Origin: Cyclostephanos tholiformis
Lineage: Eukaryota; Bacillariophyta; Thalassiosirophyceae; Thalassiosirales; Thalassiosiraceae
NCBI GenBank assembly: GCA_036939975.1
Contig: JALLPB010001130.1
Location: 1-11,673 of the forward strand
Direction of reading: 5' to 3'
Length of the DNA stretch: 11,673 bases
In this document: positions 6,381-11,673 of the stretch, in pieces
Position numbering within the stretch: position 1 is the stretch's first letter
Layout: every line of letters starts with the position of its first letter
Notes under the pieces: generated by a model
Databases searched by the model: none
What the model was told of the DNA's origin: nothing
Seen by the model: only the letters and a program-made list of their open reading frames with translations
Position numbers and translations under genes: made by a program

Positions 6381-8939
6381 ATGACGGCCTCCATACGCAT
6401 ACTAACCGTCGCCACCCTCGATTCGAATCCATCCCTCCTCATCGTCTCCCCCGACGGATCCAAGACCTTGATAAACTGCGGCGAGGGATGTCAGAGATCG
6501 TTCCTCGAGTCAGGAACGTCGAGATCCGCCGACGTCGGCGCGATACGCATGGGCTCCGTGAAACGCGTGTGCCTGACGCACATCGGCCACGATACCCTCG
6601 GTGGATTGCCCGGCATGATCCTCACTACTGCCGATGTGGTACATTCCATCGCCCGGGATAATAATGTGCGGACGTCATCGAAGAGGGTTAATATTGCCCG
6701 GGCGGCGGACGATGCCAACGGACGCGTCGTCGATCGGGGTTCGTTCGACGATGGCATCGACGATCGCGGGGGGGGCGGTAGTCTCATATCGAACGGTGAT
6801 GAAGGCGGCGATGACGACGACGACGACGACGACGACGGGGGGATTCCAGATTTGGAAATCATCGGCCCGGGGGGCATCGATGCCTTCCTCCGTTCCTTGA
6901 GGCACTTCATGAGACGCGATCGATTCAGGGTGCATGTACACGAGGGTATGTATGACAGTTCGCTCGACCGTCGCAACGGATCATCTGCTAGTTTCAACGG
7001 AAGGAGGAAGGCGAAGAGGAAGAAAATCGTTGGCGGCGGCGGTGATGTCGACGAGACGAATACTAATGGTTTCGACGTTAGGTCGATTCCAGTTTCCTAC
7101 TCGATCACATCATCCCATACGACGACGAAACAGGCCGTATCGTACCTGTTCACCACCCCCCCCCTACCGGGGAGGTTCCTCGTGGACAGGGCGCGAGCGT
7201 TGGGCGTTCCAAGGGGTCCACTCTACGCTCAACTGAAGGCGGGGAAGAACATAACGTTCATCGATCCAAATACGAATGAGGAACGAACGGTTAGGTCGGG
7301 AGAGTGCGTTGCCGAGAGTAGTCCGGGGGCGGGCGTTGCGGTTGTATACTGCCCGACGTTGGAGGTGTTGAACGAATTGAGGGAAACGGAAACATTTCGT
7401 GCGTTAGAAAGTCGTAGAACGAGCGGGGGGGGGGTAAAATCGAGAGGACACGCGGTGCTCGATGTCATGGTGCACTTGACTCCCAAATCCGTTTTCCGCG
7501 ATCCCACCTATCGATTCTGGTGCAAGTCGTTTGGAACTGACGTAGACCATGTTACCCTCCACGCCGTTGAGACTCTCGAGGAGAGGATCATAGACGATGA
7601 TGATAGTCCCTTTGTTTCTGGAACAATTGGTGGCATACGCCGGTCAATCGTCAATAATAAACTGTATCCAATGCCATCGATTACCAGAACGAATTCAAGA
7701 GTCGACGGAATCGTTGAATGTGATAATAGCGACTCAGGAGTTTTGCCAACAATCAAGGGCTGCCCAATGATGGATTATATATTGATACCACGTTCGCGTC
7801 GTGGAGTGAACAGATCAACATTGAGGAGCCTATACTCAACGACAACAATCAACGACCTTGAAGGACAGGTAAATGAATCCGGCGCCGTGAAAATTGCCGC
7901 GTCGGTGTCCTCGGAAGGATGTAACGATTGTGGTATAGACGATGGTGGAAACGATCTCGGAGAACTGATTTTCACTGGAACTGGCTCTGCTGTACCATGC
8001 AAACACAGAAACGTCACCGGCATGTACTTGAGGATGACCAATGGAAACTCATTACTACTTGACGTAGGGGAAGGCACGATGGGACAACTTTTTAGATCAT
8101 GGAAGAGCACACTACCGTCCGATCGAATTGCAATTGATGAATTTCGTTCTCGCGTAAGGTGCATCAAAGCTGTTTGGATCTCGCACCCACATGCCGACCA
8201 TCATTTAGGCTTGTTGCGTCTATTATCAGAAAGGGCTGCCATCTTGAATGATCCTATAGTACTGATGGCCCCTACCGACATGTTCGCTTTTCTAAAAGAG
8301 TATGAATGGGTCGCACCTGAAATCATTCACAGTTATTTACCTGTTGATTGTTGTGATATGTTACATGGTCGAGCACATCCATTGGGCAAAAGGCTTTACG
8401 ATGAGCTTGGTATTACAAATTGCATGTCAATTCCGGTCGCACACTGCATTCGTTCCTATGCAGTGGTAATCGATGGAACATCATTTGGAAGAGTAGCCTA
8501 CAGTGGAGACTGTCGACCTTCCGTCAGATTCGCTGATGTAGGCCTTGGAACTGACCTGTTAATTCACGAGGCGACTTTCGAAGATGGAATGGAAAACGAT
8601 GCTGTACTGAAGCGTCATTCGACGGTAGGGGAGGCGATTGATATTGCCTCGAAGATGAATGCAAAGTCTTTGGTGTTGACTCATTTTTCGCAACGGTATC
8701 CAAAGATACCGCCGATGAAGAGGTCAAATCACAAAGCGACACAAATCCCCATTGTTTTTGCGTTTGATTTCATGAGGCTCACTCCAGGATCAATTGAATT
8801 AGCTGCAAAAGTAACGCCAGCTTTGAGAATGTTGTACCCAGAAGCAGCCGTTGAGGAAGGAGAGATAACTATTGAAGAGACAACAGCGAAGGAGTTGATG
8901 GCTATTCCTGGTATGTTTGCAGCGAAGGGTATACTATGA
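6381..8939 (+). CDS. ELAC2: Long-form tRNase Z (ELAC2-type 3' tRNA endonuclease)
   Basis: This is an 852-residue intronless frame, close to the usual size of the long eukaryotic form. The enzyme cuts the 3' trailer from precursor tRNA before CCA addition. It has two metallo-beta-lactamase halves. The N-terminal half has lost its metal site: INCGEGCQR (31-39) and LTHIGHDTLGGLPGMI in place of HxHxDH. Around residues 262-292 it carries the LGVPRGPLYAQLKAG segment typical of this half. An acidic insert (D144-D152) interrupts it. The C-terminal half is intact: GTGSAVPCKHRN, with the PxKxRN loop at 539-544; the metal motif H602-P-H604-A-D606-H607; H688 in VAHC; D710 in YSGD; H746 in HSTVGEA; and H768 in THFSQRY. 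These supply all expected zinc ligands, so activity is likely. No clear organelle presequence precedes the first domain. The next gene is convergent, 216 bp away. Base composition changes sharply near 7560-7620, between the two halves. Confidence 0.93.
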   Translation: MTASIRILTVATLDSNPSLLIVSPDGSKTLINCGEGCQRSFLESGTSRSADVGAIRMGSVKRVCLTHIGHDTLGGLPGMILTTADVVHSIARDNNVRTSSKRVNIARAADDANGRVVDRGSFDDGIDDRGGGGSLISNGDEGGDDDDDDDDDGGIPDLEIIGPGGIDAFLRSLRHFMRRDRFRVHVHEGMYDSSLDRRNGSSASFNGRRKAKRKKIVGGGGDVDETNTNGFDVRSIPVSYSITSSHTTTKQAVSYLFTTPPLPGRFLVDRARALGVPRGPLYAQLKAGKNITFIDPNTNEERTVRSGECVAESSPGAGVAVVYCPTLEVLNELRETETFRALESRRTSGGGVKSRGHAVLDVMVHLTPKSVFRDPTYRFWCKSFGTDVDHVTLHAVETLEERIIDDDDSPFVSGTIGGIRRSIVNNKLYPMPSITRTNSRVDGIVECDNSDSGVLPTIKGCPMMDYILIPRSRRGVNRSTLRSLYSTTTINDLEGQVNESGAVKIAASVSSEGCNDCGIDDGGNDLGELIFTGTGSAVPCKHRNVTGMYLRMTNGNSLLLDVGEGTMGQLFRSWKSTLPSDRIAIDEFRSRVRCIKAVWISHPHADHHLGLLRLLSERAAILNDPIVLMAPTDMFAFLKEYEWVAPEIIHSYLPVDCCDMLHGRAHPLGKRLYDELGITNCMSIPVAHCIRSYAVVIDGTSFGRVAYSGDCRPSVRFADVGLGTDLLIHEATFEDGMENDAVLKRHSTVGEAIDIASKMNAKSLVLTHFSQRYPKIPPMKRSNHKATQIPIVFAFDFMRLTPGSIELAAKVTPALRMLYPEAAVEEGEITIEETTAKELMAIPGMFAAKGIL
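6810..6836 (+). repeat. GAT(GAC)8 acidic tract in tRNase Z
   Basis: Nine Asp codons (D144-D152), eight of them identical GAC, form a low-complexity insert in the catalytically dead N-terminal half. It lies just before the conserved PDLEIIGPGG segment, in a loop where length change should be tolerated. Confidence 0.85.
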
Positions 8940-9155
8940 CTGATATATTTACGCTACTATTGACATCCAGTCATGAGTAAACAAACGCTTCGAGGCGAAT
9001 ATCCATTGCTCTTTACTTGGAATGTACCCTATAAAAAAACAACCACAGGCAATGAATTCACCGTACTGGCGAAGGTTTCAACCAATGATGTCCCGTAGAT
9101 TACTCGATACCGATCCATAAATCTACGATAATTCGATGCTCCGCTGAGCAGTCCA
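8940..9155. other. Spacer between convergent genes
   Basis: The 216 bases between the tRNase Z stop and the YtoQ stop must hold both 3' ends. No terminator structure or canonical AATAAA signal stands out, although A-rich and T-rich words occur. Minus-strand frames here are extensions of chance. Confidence 0.45.
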
Positions 9156-9954
9156 CTATGGATTAGGATTGCCAGCACCGAATCTATCCGCAATTGGCAC
9201 ATAATCTTCTCCATCTCGAGGAATCGTTGGCAGCTCTCCCCGAATCACATACGCCAACGTGTCTACGACCTGTGCAGGATCCTCGCACACCACGCTGGCG
9301 CTTGCATTTACCTCCTTCAGCATATGAGACAAACTAGGCGAGTGCAATGTTATGATGGATTTTCCCAGAGCGGCTGCATAGCCTGCGTCGAACGCTGCAT
9401 TCCACTGACGGTACTTTTCTCCAAACCGTACTACAACAACATCAGCATCTTTGATGAGGGCTCTTGTGCGAACGCTGTTCATGTTGGCACCAATCTTGTC
9501 CCAGTTTTCACGTTTCTCTTCCATCCCCAAGATTATTGCACCTATGATTACCATTGTTCATTATGAGCGATTCATTGGAACGAGGAATTAAGTTAAAAGT
9601 TAGGCAATATCCTCTCAGGATACGCTAAATTGAGTTCTTCTCTCACCGCAGTCGTCGCTGTCTTCGTGAGATGTGTTGGGCGATGAAAGATAGACAGGTA
9701 GGTTTTTCTTCTGGATTCCATCGGCGATCACCTCTCTCCAATCGGAATGAATTTCACCTAGAAGTAACGACATTAGTGATTGCGTTTTGACACTTTTCGG
9801 CAACGTGTAGACAAACTAGTGCTACGCCTTCTAAACAAATTAAGGATACATGGTTTTGATGCAGCATACGATAACAGATCTTACCCGACAAATAAACCCG
9901 CCAAATTTTGCTTCCTGGAGAGGCAGCAAAGGACGATAGGCATCGCTGGAGCAT
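9156..9954 (-). CDS. ytoQ: YtoQ-family protein, three exons, with N-terminal extension
   Basis: The gene reads on the minus strand as exons 9954-9885, 9757-9647 and 9541-9156, giving 188 residues. YtoQ proteins share the nucleoside 2-deoxyribosyltransferase-like fold; their reaction is not established. Exon 1 ends in VYLS plus the first base of Gly, exon 2 starts with the rest (GEIHSDWRE) and runs to SHEDSDDC plus the first base of another Gly, and exon 3 resumes with AIILG. Both junctions restore the contiguous family core. Later motifs are SVRTRALI, DADVVVVRFGEKYRQWN and AAFDAGYAAALGKSIITLH. Both introns are GT-AG: GTAAGATC...TTCTAG and GTGAGAGA...CATAG. The ATG at 9954 is preceded in frame by TGA two codons earlier, which fixes the start unless another intron exists. 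About 19 residues precede the core; they hold two Arg and one Lys, are rich in Ser and Ala and have no acidic residue, which suggests a mitochondrial or plastid presequence. A C-terminal tail ends in DRFGAGNPNP. A Harbinger element begins close upstream. Confidence 0.85.
9542..9646 (-). other. Intron 2 of the YtoQ gene
   Basis: This is a 105-bp phase-1 intron with donor GTGAGA and acceptor ATCATAG. Removing it joins SDDC-G to AIILG as in unspliced bacterial relatives; reading through gives a stop. Confidence 0.85.
9758..9884 (-). other. Intron 1 of the YtoQ gene
   Basis: This is a 127-bp phase-1 intron with donor GTAAGA and acceptor CTTCTAG. Its removal joins VYLSG to EIHSDWRE, restoring the expected start of the family core. 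Confidence 0.85.
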
Positions 9955-10083
9955 GTCTCAAGTATCTAGAAGAGGTGGCGATTGTAATCGAGGTACTGTT
10001 TCGCCATACATCGCAGGTTATCCTAATATTATGGTATTATCTTCGAGTTAGGCTGTGATTTCTTTGAGCAGATACGTAGATAC

Positions 10084-10223
10084 ACAGATACGCAAATCAC
10101 ACGTGCGAAGGTTTTCGTGTTCGTGAGTGTTCTTTTGCGTATTCGTCGTGCAGAAACCAGGATTTTTCGCTACCGATGCACAGATACGCATACAAATTGA
10201 CCATTTTTTATTTGCGTATCTGT
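10084..10223. repeat. 14-bp inverted repeat of the Harbinger subterminal region
   Basis: acagatacgcaaat (10084-10097) is the exact reverse complement of atttgcgtatctgt (10210-10223), with 112 bases between. A further direct copy of acagatacgca is at 10180-10190. Repeated words of this kind near element ends usually bind the transposase or its partner. Confidence 0.75.
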
Positions 10224-10231
10224 TTGCGAGG

Positions 10232-10249
10232 CTATTTGCGCGCAAATAG
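10232..10249. repeat. 18-bp perfect palindrome
   Basis: ctatttgcgcgcaaatag reads the same on both strands. It lies ten bases after the inverted copy of the subterminal repeat and shares its atttgcg half, so it may be a two-fold binding site derived from the same word. Confidence 0.8.
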
Positions 10250-10439
10250 GAGGGCGTCTATCTGTGCCATTTTGGGGGTGCCACAAATACGCAGACGCTA
10301 AAATATCGCTGTATTATTTGCTAAAACACTCGCCAAATAGGCTTGCATCACCGAGGAAGATCCAACTATTCTCCAACTCTTCTCTCTATTTTATTATTTA
10401 CCGCTGCCCTTCTTGCTGCTTTCTGCTGCCGCTATTGTC

Positions 10440-11640
10440 ATGGCTCGCCCTCCCACCCATGACTTCCTAGGTCTCTCTGAGCTTTCTTCTGTTTTTCTGG
10501 AGGACATCCATGTCGACTTTGCCGCCGAGTTCGACTTTCAAGCTAATTTTGCAGCCTTCAATCCTGACGACAATAGGTCAAGATTGGTGTCGCCTGATTC
10601 TGTTTCTGGATTATTTTCAAGTGGCTTGGGGTCTCCCTGCCGGCGTCGACGTAGGCGCCACCGTAGGCGTTGTATGAATCGCCTTTATTGTATTGAGAGT
10701 GTCAAGACCTCCTGTTGGTACCTGAATTTTCTGGAGCCGGGTACTGTTCGTGACTTAACTCACAAGCTTTCTCTCTCTGATAGGTTTGGCGAATTTTGCC
10801 ATTGGTTTTGGATGCCACTCGCTAAGGTGGAGCGTTTGGCAGATATCTTCATTAACCGTGGCTATGTTCAGCCTCCTTGTTCGTACATTTGCCAGTGCGA
10901 GTTCCGTGAGCGTGTCGAGCTATTGGTGATGATGCTGCTCTACCTTCTTGGTTCTGGGGCCGCTTTTTGCTCCTGTCGGGCAGTGTGCAAGATCTCCACA
11001 TCAGAGATTTGTAAGTTTTTCTTTATATTCCTGGATTCATTCTATGCTATGCAAAATGAGTACATCCAGCTTCCAGCGGANTACTAATCCGTTGGGTTGC
11101 CCGGTGCATGTGGTTCTATGGACGTTGTCCATGTGAAGTGGTCGAAGTGCCCTGCCGGGGATTATAACCGAGCAAAGGGTAAGGAGAGTTACCCGTCTCT
11201 CGCATTTCAATGCATCACGGATTACAACAGGCGCATCCTCGGTGTGTACGGTCCCCAGTTTGGATCGAACAACAACAAAAACATCGTCAAGATCAATATG
11301 AACGTCGCCAAGATCCGTAATGGGTGGTTCGAGGATGTTTGGTGGCGTTATTATGATCGTGATGGCAGGATTCAGCACAAGAGAGGTGCGTATCTAATTT
11401 ATGATAATGGTTATCTGCGCTGGCCACAAACAATTCCACCTTATGTCGCCAAGCCAAGCTCCACGGTTGAGGGATATTTCTCAGCAAATTTGGAAAGTGT
11501 ATGCAAGGATGTCGAATGCACTTTTTGGAATTCTGAAGAAGCGGTGGAAGATACTGAATGGTGGATTTATGTTCCGTGACATCCGTGTTTGAGAGAAGAT
11601 TTTTATTACATGTGCGTGCCTTCCTCTGAAGAACAAAATT
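10440..11640 (+). pseudogene. Broken PIF/Harbinger (HARBI1-like) transposase
   Basis: One frame from ATG 10440 continues to 11579 apart from an in-frame TAA at 11085. I chose 10440 over 10413 because the reading MARPPTHDFLG begins there in a good context (gtcATGG). The N-terminal part has an Arg-rich nuclear-signal-like run (about 10641-10673). It is followed by NRLYCIESVKTSCWYLNFL and the helical LSLSDRFGEF region known from diatom Harbinger proteins. After the TAA come the DDE catalytic residues: Asp in GSMDVVHVKW (11121), Asp in YDNGYLRWP (11403) and Glu in KDVECTF (11514). Defects: TAA at 11085 beside an unresolved base (n at 11081), with about ten expected residues missing there; one extra T in the run 11522-11526, after which the family motif GILKKRWKILNGG continues in another frame; and a TGA at 11590-11592 where relatives read on. 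The copy is inactive as written. The first defect may be an assembly fault. Confidence 0.8.
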
Positions 11641-11673
11641 TTGATCTGGCAAAATTAATTTTTATTAGAGTAT

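Larger units (their letters stand above)
10060..11673 (+). mobile_element. PIF/Harbinger element, left part, runs off the window
   Basis: The transposase remnant at 10440 onward is preceded by about 370 bp of repeat-rich non-coding DNA, typical of the subterminal region of such elements. The word cagatacg occurs three times directly (10069, 10085, 10181) and once inverted (10215-10222). The true left end and target duplication could not be fixed; 10060 is approximate. The right end and any Myb-like partner gene are not in view. The left boundary lies within roughly 110 bp of the YtoQ start codon. Confidence 0.55.

Noticed and set aside
1..11673. tRNA, rRNA or CRISPR features
   Set aside because: Reading both strands for T-loop words, cloverleaf pairing and regularly spaced repeats gave no candidate. 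The ttcgaatcc near 6421 lies inside the tRNase Z coding sequence without a partner arm.

Overview
The window reads as nuclear DNA of a diatom, probably a centric one. The first gene carries the 'V.IRE....GDNP..S.G.P..LGW' signature, which I know only as a large, uncharacterised diatom/stramenopile family. The transposase remnants resemble the pogo/Tc5-like DDE and PIF/Harbinger elements common in centric diatoms. One gene has two short GT-AG introns (105 and 127 bp). There are no operons and no bacterial ribosome-binding sites. The assignment rests on recognition by eye, not on a search.

Layout. 1-692: no supportable gene. 693-1229 (+): GDNP-signature protein of unknown function. 1230-2369: gene-free, with long poly-C runs, a CA microsatellite and a hairpin whose loop holds CACGTG. 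2370-3527 (+): intronless DNAJC9-type J-domain histone co-chaperone. 3528-4270: gene-free, with two mutually exclusive hairpins just after the DnaJ gene. 4271-5373 (+): decayed pogo-like transposase with two DNA-binding domains, an internal deletion, a frameshift and a lost catalytic Asp. 5374-6318: low-information DNA with one small Cys-rich minus-strand ORF. 6381-8939 (+): intronless long-form tRNase Z (ELAC2 type). 9156-9954 (-): three-exon YtoQ-family gene, convergent with tRNase Z, with an N-terminal extension that could be a targeting sequence. 10060-11673 (+): left part of a PIF/Harbinger element, with repeated 'cagatacg' words, an 18-bp palindrome and a broken transposase that runs to the window edge.

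The host genes do not form one pathway: a histone co-chaperone, a tRNA 3'-end nuclease and a YtoQ-type hydrolase/transferase-fold protein lie among transposon debris. The best points for a second look are the reconstructed splicing and N-terminal extension of the YtoQ gene, the Harbinger insertion about 110 bp in front of it, the C-to-T style decay of that transposase, and the abrupt change in base composition halfway through tRNase Z. I did not find a clearly new multi-gene system here.
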